Below, one piece after another: positions 1 to 12,400 of a stretch of DNA of 64,000 nucleotides. The translations under genes were made by a program, and so were the position numbers. The number at the start of each line of letters is the position of its first letter. Positions within the stretch are counted from its first letter, which is position 1. This DNA is from Nymphaea colorata (taxonomy: Eukaryota; Streptophyta; Magnoliopsida; Nymphaeales; Nymphaeaceae), in contig NC_045145.1 of the NCBI RefSeq assembly GCF_008831285.2, positions 3,264,723 to 3,328,722 on the forward strand, in the 5' to 3' direction. The notes beneath the pieces are model-generated. The model was not told the origin of the DNA. It searched no databases and was given only the letters and a program-made list of their open reading frames with translations.

Positions 1-407
1 TTTAAAACTTCACTTTATGCTGAGGTGAAATCCGGTGTCTGTAGGTTCCAAGCAATTTAGTAGCATCAAGGAGACACTTGATGTGCTATCGCGCCATTGT
101 CATCCTTGGACATATTATAGATGTACTCACTTCATTCTACGTGTACATGCTAGAAAATAGATGTATTTTTTTATACAAGGTGTTCGAAGTTTCCCACATT
201 TTGAAGACCATTTTTCAAAAAGGGTTCATTTGTTATCTAGTAAGAGCATGTAAGTATACATAAAATGACTATTTTTAAAAAAGGATTCCTTTGTTATCTA
301 GTAAGGACATTCACGTGTACATGCTAGGACATAAATGTCTTTTTTCTATAAGTTGGTCAAAGTTTCCAACACATTTTAAAAAACTCTTTTTAAAAAATGG
401 TTCCTTT

Positions 408-1041
408 GTTATCTATTAAGGGCATCCACGTGTAAATGCTAATAAATAAATGTCTTTTTTTACAAGGTATTTGAAGTTTCTCATACATTTTGAAGACCAT
501 TTTAAAAAGAGGTGTTTTTGTTATCTAGTAAGGGCATTTAGGTATACATGTTAAGAAATAAATGTCTTTTTTATACATGGTATTTGAATTTTTCCATATA
601 TTTTATAAAACACGTGCTTTTGTTATCTTGTAAGGGCATTTACGTGTACATGCTAGAAAATAAATGTCTTTTTGCCGCTATGTATTCACATTTTAAAAAA
701 CTCTTTTTAAAAAATGGTTCCTTTGTTATCTATTAAGGGCATCCACGTGTAAATGCTAATAAATAAATGTCTTTTTTTACAAGGTATTTGAAGTTTCTCA
801 TACATTTTGAAGACCATTTTAAAAAGAGGTGTTTTTGTTATCTAGTAAGGGCATTTAGGTATACATGTTAAGAAATAAATGTCCTTTTTATACATGGTAT
901 TTGAATTTTTCCATATATTTTATAAAACACGTGCTTTTGTTATCTTATAAGGGCATCTACGTGTACATGCTAGAAAATAAATGTCTTTTTTCCGCTATGT
1001 ATTCACATTTTAAAAAACTCTTTTTAAAAAATGGTTCCTTT
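408..1041. repeat. Two near-identical 317-bp trimer units
   Basis: The segment 408-724 is repeated at 725-1041 with only a few substitutions that I can see by eye (for example TCTTTTTT versus TCCTTTTT, and TTGTAAGGGCATTTAC versus TTATAAGGGCATCTAC). A third copy begins at 1042 and diverges after its first monomer. This is the youngest duplication layer of the array. Confidence 0.85.
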
Positions 1042-1404
1042 GTTATCTATTAAGGGCATCCACGTGTAAATGCTAATAAATAAATGTCTTTTTTTACAAG
1101 GTATTTGAAGTTTCTCATACATTTTGAAGACCATTTTTAAAAAGGGGTTCATTTGTTATCTGGTAAGGGTATGTACGTATGCATGTTAGAAAATATTTTT
1201 TTTTTTCTACAAGGTGTAGGTGTTTGATGTTTCTCATAAATTTTAAAGACCTTTTTAAAAAGGGATGCACACACAGAGCCATAAAAAATATATATTTTTA
1301 TATTGGTATTTCTAATTATCCTTCACGAACCCCTTTTTAAAAATGGTCTTAAGCACACCGTAGGAAGTGGCGCGAAGCGAATAGGAAAAAAGATAATTCC
1401 TTAG

Positions 1405-1559
1405 ACGGCGGAATTCGAGGCAATGGTGGATGTGTTTATCAATCCCAATCCTGATGCGGCTTGCACAAGCGAATGCTACCCATCTTTGAGTATCTAACTA
1501 ATCCCACTCAAAGGGAGTATTGGCTTAAAGTTGCGTTTGAGTCTTTTCTTAAACATTAG
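1405..1559 (+). pseudogene. Embedded exon-like fragment, copy 1 (frame broken)
   Basis: First of three copies of a segment that follows a TTAG (a possible 3' splice site) and ends in CAT TAG. It carries the same coding pattern as copy 2 at 2629-2784, but one base is missing in the TTGCACAAGC stretch, which breaks the frame. The protein family is not recognised. Confidence 0.5.
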
Positions 1560-2628
1560 CTTGACCAACATTAGCTTTAACGGATCACAATATAAATGTC
1601 GTTCATCAAGAGTACTAATGACCCTTAGCATCTCAGAACCAAAAACATTTTTTTTTCTAGAAAAACTTTTTCCCCTAACATGAAGTTTTGGTTTCATACA
1701 TACCGAAGATTGTAAAACTTCACTTTTTGCCATGGTGGAATCCGTTGTTTGTAGGTTCCAAGCAATCTAATAGCATCAAGGAGACACTAAATGTGCTATC
1801 GCGCCGTTGTCATCCTTGGACCTACTATAGATGTATTTACTTCATTCTACGTGTTAATGTTAGAAAATAGATGTATTTTTTATACAATGTGTTCGAAGTT
1901 TTCCACATTTTGAAAACTCTTTCTAAAAAAGGGTTCATTTGTTACATGGTAAGTGCATTTACGTATACATGCTATGAAATTGATGTCTTTTTTTACAATG
2001 TGTTCGAAGTTTCTCACACATTTTGAATACCATTTTTAAAAAAGGGTTCCTTTGTTATCTATTAAAGACATTCACGTGTACATGCTAGGACATAAATGTC
2101 TTTTTTATATAAGTTGTTCAAAGTTTTCGACAAATTTTAAAAAACACTTTTTAAAAAAGGGTTTCTTTGTTATCTATTAAGGGCATATACGTGTATACGC
2201 TAATAAATAGATTTCTTTTTTCTACAAGGTATTTGAAGTTTTTCATATATTTTAAAGACCTTTTAAAAAACAGGTGTTTTTGTTATCTTGTAAGTGCATA
2301 TATATGTACATGCTAGAAAATAAATGTCTTTTTTCCACTATGGGTTCAAAGTTTTTTAAACATTTTAAAGAATATTTTTAAAAAGGGGTTCAGTTGTTAT
2401 CTTGTAAGGGTATGTACGTATACACGTTAGAAAATAAATGTTTTTTTTCTACAAGGTGTTTGATGTTTCTCATAAATTTTAATGACCTTTTTAAAAAGAC
2501 GTGCACACACAGAGTCATAAAAAATACATATTTTTATATTGGTATTTCTAAGTTAATTTTTATCATCCGAACCCCTTTTTAAAAATGATATTAAGCACAG
2601 TGAATAAGAAAATAAGATAGTTCATTAG

Positions 2629-2784
2629 ACGGCGGAATTCGAGGCATTGGTGGATGCGTTTATCAATTCCAATCCTGATGTGGCCTGCAACAAGCAAATG
2701 CTACCCATCTTTGTGTCTCTAACGGATCCCACTCAAAGGGAGTATTGGCTTAAAGTTGCGTTCGACCATTCTCTTGAACATTAG
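2629..2784 (+). pseudogene. Embedded exon-like fragment, copy 2 (51-codon open frame)
   Basis: After a possible splice acceptor (TTCATTAG, ending at 2628) an open frame of 51 codons runs to a TAG at 2782-2784. The peptide has a protein-like composition, including NSNPDVACNK near the middle and LTDPTQREYWLKVAF near the end. The same peptide, damaged, appears in copies 1 and 3, so the ancestral unit probably carried a real terminal exon. I do not recognise the family. The flanking DNA is non-coding repeat, with no promoter and no upstream exon visible. The opposite strand downstream also has short open stretches, so a minus-strand origin is not excluded. Expression is unlikely. Confidence 0.5.
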
Positions 2785-3715
2785 CCTGACCAATATAACT
2801 TGACCAACATTACCTCTAACAGATTACATTCCAAATGTCGTTCATCAAGAGTACCAATGACCCTTAGCATTTCAGAACCAAAAACCTTTCTTTTTCCGAG
2901 AAAAACTTTTTCCCCTAACATTAAGTTTTGGCTTCATACATACCGAGTATTTTAAAACTTCACTTTATGCCGAGGTGGAATCCGGTGTCTGTAGGTTCCA
3001 AGCAATTTAGTAGCATCAAGGCGACACTTGATGTGCTATCGCGCATAAATGTCTTTTTTTTTTATAAGTTGTTCGAAGTTCTTGACACATTTTAAAAAAC
3101 ACTTTTTAAAAATGGGTTCCTTTGTTATCTATTAAGGGCATATTCATGCATATGCTAATAAATAAATGTCCTTTTTTACAAGGTATTCGAAGTTTCTCAT
3201 ATATTTTGAAGACAATTTTAAAAGAGGTGTTTTTATTATCTAGTAAAGGCAATTACATGTATATGCTAAGAAAAATAGATGTCTTTTTTCTACAAAGTAT
3301 TTAAAATTTTCTATATATTTTAAAAACCTTTTAAAAAATAGGTGTTTTTGTTATCTTGTAAGGGCATATACGTGTAAATGCTAGAAAATAAATGTCTTTT
3401 TTCCACTATGTGTTCAAAGTTTTTTATTCATTTTAAAGACCATTTTTAAAAAGGGGTTCAGTTGTTATCTGGTAAGGGTATGTACGTATACATGTTAGAA
3501 AATAATTGTTTTTTTTACAAGGTGTTTGATGTTTCTCATAAATTTTAATGACCTTTTCAAAAAGGCGTGCACACACAGAGCCATAAAAAATACATATTTT
3601 TATATTGGTATTTCTAAGTTAATCTTTATAATCCATGAACCCCTTTTTAAAAATGGTCTTAACCACACCTCAGGAAGTGGTGCGAAGCAAATAGGAAAAA
3701 AAGATAGTTCATTAG

Positions 3716-3864
3716 ACGGCGGAATTCGAGGCAATGGTGGATGCGTTTATCAATCCCCTGTGGCCTACAACAAGCGAATGCTACTTATATTTGAGTATCT
3801 AACGGATCCCACTCAAAGGGAGTATTCGCTTAAAGTTGCGTTCGGGTCTTCTATTCAACATTAG
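3716..3864 (+). pseudogene. Embedded exon-like fragment, copy 3 (7-nt deletion)
   Basis: Third copy of the exon-like segment. Relative to copy 2 it lacks seven bases after TTTATCAATCCC, so the frame is lost, while the end (GATCCCACTCAAAGGGAGTA and the final CATTAG) is kept. Confidence 0.5.
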
Positions 3865-4980
3865 CTTAACCAACATTAGCTATAACGGATCACAATCCAA
3901 ATGTCGTTCATCAAAAGTGTACCAATGACCCTTAGCATCTCAGAACCAAAAACCTTTTTTTTTCCGAAAAAAACTTTTTCCCTTAACATGAAGTTTTGGC
4001 TTCATACATACCGAGGATTTTAAAACTTAACTTTATGCCGTGGCGGAATCCGGGGTGTCTGTAGGTTCCAGGCAATCTAGTAGCATCAAGGAGACGCTTG
4101 ATGTGCTATCAAGCCGTTGTCACCTTTCGACCTACTATAGATGTGCTAACTCCATTCTACATGTAAATGCTTGAAAATAGATGCATTTTTTATAGAAAGT
4201 GTTCGAAGTTTCAAAGATTTTGAAGACCTTTTTTAAAAAAGGTTCATTTATTATATGATAAGAGCATGTACGTATACATGCCATGAAATTGATGTCTTTT
4301 TTTAGAAGGTGTACGAAGTTTCTCATACATTTTGAAGACCATTTTTAAAAAAGAGTTCCTTTGTTATCTAGTAAGGACATTCACGTGTACATGCTAAGAC
4401 ATAAATGTCTTTTTTATATAAATTGTTCGAAGTTTCCGACACATTTTAAAAAAGGGTTCCTTTGTTATCTATTAAGGCCATCTAGGTGTAGATGCTAATT
4501 AATAAATGTCTTTTTTTACAAGGTATGCGAAGTTTCCCATATATTTTGAAGACCATTTCAAAAAGAGGTGCTTTTGTTATCTAGTAAATGCATTTGAGTG
4601 TATATGCTAAGAAATAGATGTCTTTTTTCTACAAGGTATTTGAAGTTTTCCATATATTTTAAAGACCTTTTAAAAAACATGTGCTTTTGTTATCTTGTAA
4701 GGGCATCTACGTGTACATGCTATAATAAAAGTCTGTTTTCCACTATGTGTTCAAAGTTTTTTACACATTTTAAAGACCATTTTTAAAAAGGGGTTCAGTT
4801 GTTATATGGTAAGGGTATGTACTTATACATGTTAGAAAATAAATGTTTTTTTTTTCTACAAAGTGTTTGATGTTTCTCATAAATTTTAAAGACCTTTTTA
4901 AAAAGGGGTGCACACGCAGAGTCATAAAAAATACATTTTTTATATTGGTATTTCTAAGTTAATTTTTATCATCCACGAAC

Positions 4981-5754
4981 CCAAATTTTTAAAGAAATTA
5001 AAGTCAAGATGTAAAACAAGAGTACTAGTTTGGATTTTAGCATGATCTAAATCGTCGTGCATGTTTGGATTTTAGTGAAAAACATTTAAATTGCAGCCCT
5101 ACAGTTGTTTTATAGTGATGGTTTTTCAATTTTTAACTATCCAAGCAAACAAAATGACAACATAGAACTCCCCATATTACATTCTGATCATTACCCAAAC
5201 CCCGCTATATTTTTCTCATTGTTAAATATTCATTAAAGAATGAAGATATTGACATATATCGGGGCCATTATGGACCAAAAGCAGATCGCATCCAGCAACC
5301 ATAGTTTGCTTTGATTTTTACTGTCACATGCTGAAAATAACTTAATGAGAAACACATCCGTCAATGATCTTTTATGTTTGCGTGTGTATTAAAAATTAAG
5401 GTTGTTATGAAATTAACTTCTATGAGTCAAGGATATGTTGTAAACTATTAGTCATGAACACATCAACATGTTGAAATTATGTATTGTGATGCATTTCAAG
5501 TTGCTTAACTTTGATCATTTCAAACAATTGGTTTGGAGTATGAGAGAGAGCATGAGAGAGAGAGAGAGACATTGGATTTTTACTTCTACAATCGTAATAA
5601 CCCAAAATCCTATGTTTATTAACTTTCTCCTCAATAATTACTAGCTATTTACTTTTCAAATATTCTGCGTCCAACTATATCGTTAAATTTATGAATTGTG
5701 TTTGACATCCAGATTATGTCCCTGAGAAAAACAACACCTGTAAAATCCAAGTTG
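4981..5754. other. AT-rich spacer without a gene
   Basis: This stretch separates the two blocks of array monomers and does not carry the monomer signature. It holds a short interrupted (GA)n tract near 5543-5570. No coding signal was seen. Confidence 0.5.
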
Positions 5755-6240
5755 GGCAACATTTGTTATATGGTAAGGGCATCTACGTGTACATGCTAGG
5801 AAATAAATGTCTTTTTTCTATAAGGTATTTGAAGTTTGCCACACATTTTGAAGACCCTTTTTTAAAAAAGGTTCATTTGTTATTTGGTAAGGGCATCCAC
5901 GTGTACATGATAGGAAATAGTTGTATTTTTTCAACAATGTGTTCGAAGTTTCCCACACATTTTGAAAACTCTTTTTAAAAAGAGGTTCCTTTGTTATCTA
6001 GTAAGGGCATCTACGTGTATATCTTATGAAATAGAAGTCTTTTTTATACAAGGTATTCGAAGTTTTCCATACAGTTTGAAGACCTTTTTAAAAGGGGTGC
6101 TTTTGTTATCTGGTAAGGACCTCTACGTGTAGAAGATACGAAATAGATGTTTTTTTTTTTATATTCAAAGTTTTCTCATACATTTTGAAGACTTTTTTAA
6201 AAAGGGGTGCTTTTGCTATCTCGTAACAAATAAATACAAG
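5755..6240. repeat. Second block of the ~105-bp monomer
   Basis: About four more monomers with the same anchors (GTAAGGGCATCTACGTGTA, AAATAAATGTCTTTTTT, TTTTGAAGAC) appear after a 770-bp unrelated spacer. They lack the exon-like fragment. This is either an interrupted extension of the main array or an independent copy. Confidence 0.85.
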
Positions 6241-7496
6241 AATCCTAACAAAAAAACAAAGCTAAAAATGCAATTCATTCACTTAAAGTACAAGTAAATT
6301 GTCCCAACACATAAAGGAACGATCAAGGACGTAGGGATTATGTAAGTGAAGAACTTGCATAACAAGAATGCAGTTCCTAAGTTGAAGTTCCCTTCCACAT
6401 TACTCCTCCCCAACAACCCTTAGTAATCACACATCTGATTTTCATGCATCCACAAGCCTTGGAACATACACTTTTCTATCTTAACGTCAATAAACATATA
6501 TAGAGTTTGAATCAAACCAATCCTGTAATTACAAACAAGAGCATGTTTGAGTATACTTGTATACAAGCATAAAGTCTAAAATCGACATTTCTTATCAAAA
6601 ATTTTGAAAATACCCCAACCTTCCTTCATTTTTCCATTGGCGTATACTTGTGTGTGCACACCCTATGCACACAAACTCGAACTCAAGAGGATGTATAACG
6701 TTCCATATATCAAAGCATTAAATACATTAACTTGCGGCCAAAGTTTCCAAATGCCTGGTGAGGTGTCATGGTGGGAGGAGGGACCTTTCGGACGTTGCTG
6801 TGTCTCGTGTCTCTCAAGATGGGTATAGTCCCATCTGGGCAGCTTACGCTACTTTGCCAAGGCCAACTGTGCTCATCCACTTCAACTGAACCAACTCTTT
6901 TCTCTTCTTTCATGACAGTGGGAAAGGATCTCGGTTTCATCTGCAGTTAGCAAAATAACTTGTTAGTTGTCTGTATGCACACTAGTAACCTCCTGTTGTC
7001 TCTCCACCAACCACACACACCTACAACTTGTATAAAAGATTAAAGGAAAATGTAAAGCATGATAATGGTCCAAATTAAGGAAACTCTATAGAGAATAGTC
7101 GACATTTGTTGGCAAGCAGCTAAATGGAAAGAAATAATTCATAACAGTGACATTCTAGCTATAATTCAAGGCATTAAGCAGAGGGTCAATAGAGTCCAAT
7201 GTGTGTTGTAGAATTTCAGTAGAAGTTCACCCTTAGAACCGAGTTGGAGAAAATGTTGAACGAAAACAGAAAACTTTTGGAAAACCAAAGCAAGTGCAAA
7301 ATGGCTTGCTTATTAAGATACTGCCCCGAGCTATCTTTAAGATTTGTTGTCCGAACATAGGCCAACATGCCAATTATTAGACATCTAATTCATTATTCAT
7401 GTATGTTGAACTTTTGCCTAATTGAATTACATTGTTTAATTCTTGTCTAATATACTATGTTAAACATGACATTTTTGTATTATGTAGCTAGTTATT
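6241..7496. other. Intergenic DNA, no supported gene
   Basis: Mostly AT-rich. Overlapping ORFs of 60-76 codons on both strands at 6604-6950 show no recognisable domain, splice context or codon bias and are treated as chance. Nothing else was identified. Confidence 0.4.
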
Positions 7497-8589
7497 GGGG
7501 GACCGTTAGATGGCCAGAAAAATATTTCTGGAAAAAATTTTCAGAAATATATTTGTGGAATTAAAGAATGGGAAATATTTTTCCCTTTTTTCAAAACCAA
7601 CTTCTGTTTGTTATAAAGGAAATATTTTTCTGGAAAAAAAATTCTTAGTTTGGTGGAAATGGTGAGGAAGAACGAGGAAGAAGGGAAGAAGGAGGGAGGA
7701 AGAAGAAGGGAGCGAAGGAGGAAGGGAAGGAAGGAGGAGGAGGAAGAAGGGAAGGAAAGGGAGGGAGGAGGAGGAAGAAGGGAAGGGAAGAGAGGAGGAG
7801 GAAGAAGGAGGAGGAGGAAGGGAAGGAAGGAGGAGGAAGAAGGGAAGGGAAGAGAGGAGGAGGAAGAAGGAGGAGGAGAAGAAACCATCGGCCGAAACCC
7901 TCACCCAAACCATCTTCCCATCTTCTCCTTCCCTCCTCACCGTGCCCTCTTCCCCTCTTCTCCTTCCTTCCTCGCCGTGCCCTCTTCCCCTCTTCTCCTT
8001 CCCTTCTTCCCCTTTCTCCTCTTCTTCTTCCCCTTTCCCCTCTTCTCCTTCCCTCCTCGCTGTGCCCTCTTCCCCTTCTTCCCTTCTTCTTCCCCTCTTC
8101 TCCTTCCCTTCTTCCCTTCTTCTTCCTCCCCGTCCATTCTTCCTCCTCCCTCCTTCCCTTCTTCCTCCTCCCTCCTTCCCTTCTTCTTTCCTCCCTCTTC
8201 TTCCCTCCTTCCTTTCTTCTTTCCTCCCTCTTCCTCCCTCCTTCCCTTCTTCCTCCTCCCTCCTTCCTTCCTCCTCCCTTCTTCTCCTTCTCTTCTTCCC
8301 TTCTTCTTCCTTCCCCTCCATTCTTCCTCCTCCCTTCTTCTCCTTCTCTTCTTCCCTTCTTCTTCCCTTCTTCTTCCTTCCCCTCCATTCTTCCTCCAAC
8401 GGTCCAAAAAAAATTTTCGAAATTTTTTTTCCACCCCTCTGGCTGGAAAATTTTTTCGGGAAATATATTTCCAGAATCACCTCCAACGGTCCAAAATTTT
8501 TTTCCATGTTTGAAGAATTGAATTTTTTTTTAAAATTTGAAATAAATTCCCTCTGCTACAGTAGATTTCCTGCCCATCAAACGGGCCCT
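7497..8589. mobile_element. Foldback DNA element with purine and pyrimidine arms
   Basis: The left end GGGGACCGTTAGATGG (from about 7498) matches the reverse complement of the right end, AGGGCCCGTTTGATGG (to about 8589), at 13 of 16 positions; the similarity continues less exactly into CAGAAAAAT/CAGGAAATC. The interior has a purine-rich arm (7650-7885, GGA/GAA repeats) and a pyrimidine-rich arm (7925-8395, CTT/CCT repeats), so the strand can fold back on itself. The sequence AACGGTCCAAAAA occurs twice near the right end (about 8399 and 8484). The long ORFs here (up to 298 codons, both strands, Arg/Glu/Gly or Ser/Pro/Leu only) are low-complexity artefacts. A clear target-site duplication was not found. 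Probably a non-autonomous TIR element. Confidence 0.6.
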
Positions 8590-8590
8590 G

Positions 8591-9310
8591 GATGTTAGTT
8601 GATGTAGTTAAATATTATTTCTTTTATACTATTGTTTACTTATATACTTGTCACTTATTTGTTTCTCATATTTTTTATTATTTTAATTTCTTGTACTGCA
8701 TTTGGTACTAATATGATCCTGAAGCTTAAATAGGGTTCAAAGATTTTACTTTCTATGGGGTCAACATCACTTTACCTTAATACCTTTAACAAATATTTCG
8801 ATTCACAATCAATTAAAAAGATATTCAAATCTTTGAATCACTTTTTTCAAAACTTTTCCGTATATATGGGACTACCATACTATGAGTAGCTGCCACTCTG
8901 TGCCATCCAACAAAGGGATCTGGCTCATGAGGAAACGAACCTGCAGAGCAACCAAACGGTCTGCGGGTCGGGCCAAGAGGGGCGATAGGTCGAGCCAAGC
9001 TAAAAAAATTTGATTTTTTCAATATAATTTTTTTTTTCATGCGCTCAGCCGGGTCATGACCCAGGCAGGCTCTGCGTGTATGTATATGTATATATATAGC
9101 TTGGGAATATCCTAAGCGACACGAATAATAGACCAGAATAATCAGTTTGGAGTAACGTAAATTTTGGCTAAGGAGCACTAGTTATGCAATTTTAAATTAT
9201 GAAAAGACACTTATATGTAAACGAGAAAAACTGTCATTAACTTTCAATACAAAAAAAAACACTTTTTGTTATCCTGTGTAGGCAATTGGCCACACCTGTC
9301 TCGACCTCTA
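8591..9310. other. AT-rich intergenic DNA, no gene
   Basis: No coding region is supported. The 117-codon minus ORF at 8825-9178 shows no domain. Confidence 0.35.
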
Positions 9311-9312
9311 TG

Positions 9313-9460
9313 CCATGTTTGGTTGGAAGGAAAGAGAGGGATTGACCAATCCCTCCTGTGTTTGGTTGGCTAATTAGAAAGGAGTGAAAGGAAGGGAAAG
9401 AGAGTAAGTCTGTTTGGATGAGAGGGGAGGGAAAGGAAAAGAAATGGAGGGATTGTGTAG
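9313..9460. repeat. TGTTTGG-type imperfect tandem repeats
   Basis: Three related segments start with TGTTTGGTTGG or TGTTTGGATG (about 9317, 9359 and 9410), each followed by GAAAGGA-rich sequence. The first contains the palindrome GAGGGATTGACCAATCCCTC (9335-9354). Ends of this type are typical of PIF/Harbinger-like or hAT-like MITEs, but a matching opposite end was not found. Confidence 0.4.
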
Positions 9461-12400
9461 TATAAATCCAATCTCTCCCAAATGGAACAATTGGGAAGGA
9501 AATGAAAGGAAGGAAGATGAGGAGTTATAGTCTTGCCACAATACCCCTATGAGGACCCAAGTCTTGTTGTCTTGTGAAGAAGAAACGAAAGAAGAAGGTA
9601 AGCAAGGAACACGGCAAAAGAGCAAAGGAGAAAAAAAAAGAGAGAAGAACGTTTTCGTTTTTCTTCCATCTCCCGCTGCATCTCTCTCTCTTCTTCTTCT
9701 TCCGTTTCGTATTCTTCCTTTCAGTAGTAGCAGAATTTCATATTGGTTTTCAGTAGAGCAGCGTCGTGTTCGATATTGCTGCGTCCTGTCGATTTAGAAC
9801 AGAATTGAAGTGAAGCATAGTCGCTGCAGTCTTAGAGATGAGTGAACAGTCCAGGCTGATCAGACATCAGAATCGGGCTATTTTTTGGTGATCTGAGGAT
9901 GGATTCTGTACCAACCGGTTGGTAAATATCTAGCACAGGTCCTGTCCAAATTTGAAGTGAAATGGATTTCGCTTGGGGCAGCAAAAGATCAAAACTCAAC
10001 AATTTCAGCCTGCAATTTACAGTTTCTGTGAGACCAGAATCTGCACCAGATTCCAGCTGCCGGCGTTGTCAACTCAGGTGCCGGAAACGGTCAAGCATTG
10101 GTCATTGGAAGCGCATGCATGTCAAGAATCTCCAGTCCATATTTCAGAATTTTTGGAGTTTTGGTTGTAGAGTTATGAATTTTTGAGTGGGCCTCTGTCG
10201 CTAGAGAGTTCCAGCGCGGCTGATGAACATGCGATAGACTTGACAACCCAGGGCCAGGTGTGACTTTCTAAGTGGCGCGATTTTTACTGGAGCTGAAGAT
10301 AAACTTGGTGGCGTTGAATTCCCTGATATGTCTACTATTTTTCTACTAAGTTTCATGATTTTTGAAATTTTGATCAAAAAGATATTGAATTTATAAGCGG
10401 CGCCTTCTGATGCAATCCCTGCTACTAGAACTGTGACAGCAGTGCCTTGGCTTTGAAAATAGCAGATTGGAAAGAAAGTGATGTAGAGGTTGAATCCTCT
10501 TACGGCTGCAGCTCAGTAATAGAAGGATGCTACGTAGAAGTATTAGAATTTTTTGAAGGTTCAAGCTTTGAGAACCTGAGCATAAGAAGTCTTCGATCAG
10601 AAAGCATTTTATGAGGAGAATTTGGGTAGTAAGATTTTGGCTTCACTTTAAAAATTTGGGTTATAATTGTTTGTGTACTATTAATTCTTAGAGTCTCTGT
10701 TGTTCCTTTTCCTTCATCAGAATGACTTATTGCACCTAATCCACTTATATCTTAGAAAAATAATTTGAATATTCAAAACAAAATTACAAACATCATAATG
10801 AGAAAAACGTCGATGACATAATGGGCACCAAACATTGTTTTAGGGGTTCGAGACCTACATGAACCCGTGGTTACACCTATCAGCTAGAGTATCATATTGC
10901 CATTAGAAGATTAGTGCTTATAGGAATCAAACTAATAACCAGGCTCAAGCCCACTAACCCGACCAGCTGCATATTAAAGTTGAAATCCTCCAGCCATTAT
11001 TATAGCCGCCCGATGTATTGCATCAGGTGGTGTGATTAAACTCACCACAAATATGCAAATCCTTTGTCCATTTTATGAGGCACACAGAATTTCTCCATCC
11101 AAATCCCAATACGGAAATTCACATATGCATTGACGGGCGGAGGGAAGGGGCCGCCCCTATTTTAGCCAATGAATTTTTTTTTATATTGAAAAAAATAATA
11201 TTTTTTAATTACATAAGGTATTTTTTGTATTATAATTCGGTTTGGCCCTACTCGGATCCGAAGGTCGAACTGCCGGCCTACCCCTGAAGAAAATCCTGGT
11301 TCTGCCCCTGTGCGTTGAATGATGACTCTAGCTATCCCGAGTCACCCAACCATTAAGCAAGACCATCCGTGCAAAGCATGATTGAAAGAGACCACAATTT
11401 TCATGCAATCCCTCCTCCTCCTCCTCCTCATCCTCATCCCTTCTGCGTGTCTAACGAGTTGGGGAAGGTTTCACGCAGGAAAATTTTCTCGGCGAATAAA
11501 AAAAAAGGTTGGCCTTTGCACGCATGACATTTTTTTACTACTTTTCCACAAATAAAAAGTTGTCTTATGCAGATCTGAGCTTCATGAATCATGATTGAGG
11601 TCGTCTATCACGAAGGTGAAGAATGTCCTGTCAGTCAAACGTGCACCAAACGATCTAAGGAATGATCAGAACAAACAGTCTTGGACTTTGAATTCTCGAC
11701 CCTCTTCAACGCAAATGCGAACTCTTTCCAACCCTCTTTATGAAACCAAAATATAAGGTAAGACTTAATTTACCCTTTTTTCAGCTTAAGATACATGATT
11801 TTTTTTTTCTATTCCTTTCTAATTTTTTCTATAACAACTAAATAAACTTTGCTCTTGCATATTCGCATCCAAGCACACTTTCATTACATATCCATCTTAA
11901 AAACATATCCAATTCACTAACTTATTCGTCGTAAGACTTACGCGGTGTAGTGCATAAAGTGTGTAATGTAAAGTTCAGCATCAACCGCAGCTCATGCGAC
12001 CGTAAGTCGTGTGGCAATTACATATGTCCTCTTTATGTAGCGGTTCGGATGCTCATCCAACTAAAATATAATTAATTCGCTCCTTTGTATTATTAAAAAC
12101 AAAAGGAATCTCAGGCCATAGATAATGTTAGATTTAAATATTATAATATATAAAGCCACCTTTATTCACGTAGCCAGTTTGGTGAAGTGGTAAAAGTTTG
12201 ATCGGGTATTATTTTTTAAAAAATAATAGACATATAACATTTTAATATATAAAGTATCTTTCTTGACCCTGAAACCAAAAAAACAAAAGAAGCTTCGGTC
12301 TCTTAAGATGTCCCATGAAAAGAAGATATTATCTGAAATTTCGTTCGAAAGGGCCCTAGTCCTGGAGTCCAGAACAAGTCAGCCAAATCGACTTGACCCG

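Larger units (their letters stand above)
1..4980. repeat. Hierarchical tandem repeat array (monomer, trimer, superunit)
   Basis: The basic unit is about 102-112 bp. It is recognised by GTTATCTAGTAAGGGCAT, then ACGTGTACATGCTA, then AAATAAATGTCTTTTTT, then a TTTTGAAGACCATTTTTAAAA block. Successive GTTATC anchors at 408, 520, 622, 725, 837, 939 and 1042 give spacings of 112, 102, 103, 112, 102 and 103, so three monomers form a 317-bp trimer duplicated almost without change. A larger unit begins with a TTTAAAACTTCACTTTATGC-like segment at 1, 1711, 2951 and 4019 (periods about 1710, 1240 and 1068). Each of the first three superunits also contains a coding-like exon fragment; the fourth is truncated near 4980. 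Small ORFs inside the array follow the period and are not credible genes. Origin unknown; a Helitron-type or satellite-type amplification is possible. Confidence 0.9.

Noticed and set aside
1494-1733. 79-codon minus-strand ORF in the array
   Set aside because: The equivalent frame is not maintained in the other superunits, and it overlaps the plus-strand exon-like fragment, which fits better.
1-4980. CRISPR-like array
   Set aside because: The repeats are contiguous 105-bp monomers without unique spacers, in a plant nuclear context.
7541-8598. Several long ORFs (115-298 codons) on both strands
   Set aside because: They consist almost only of Arg/Glu/Gly/Lys or Ser/Pro/Leu/Phe from purine/pyrimidine simple repeats and overlap one another in many frames.
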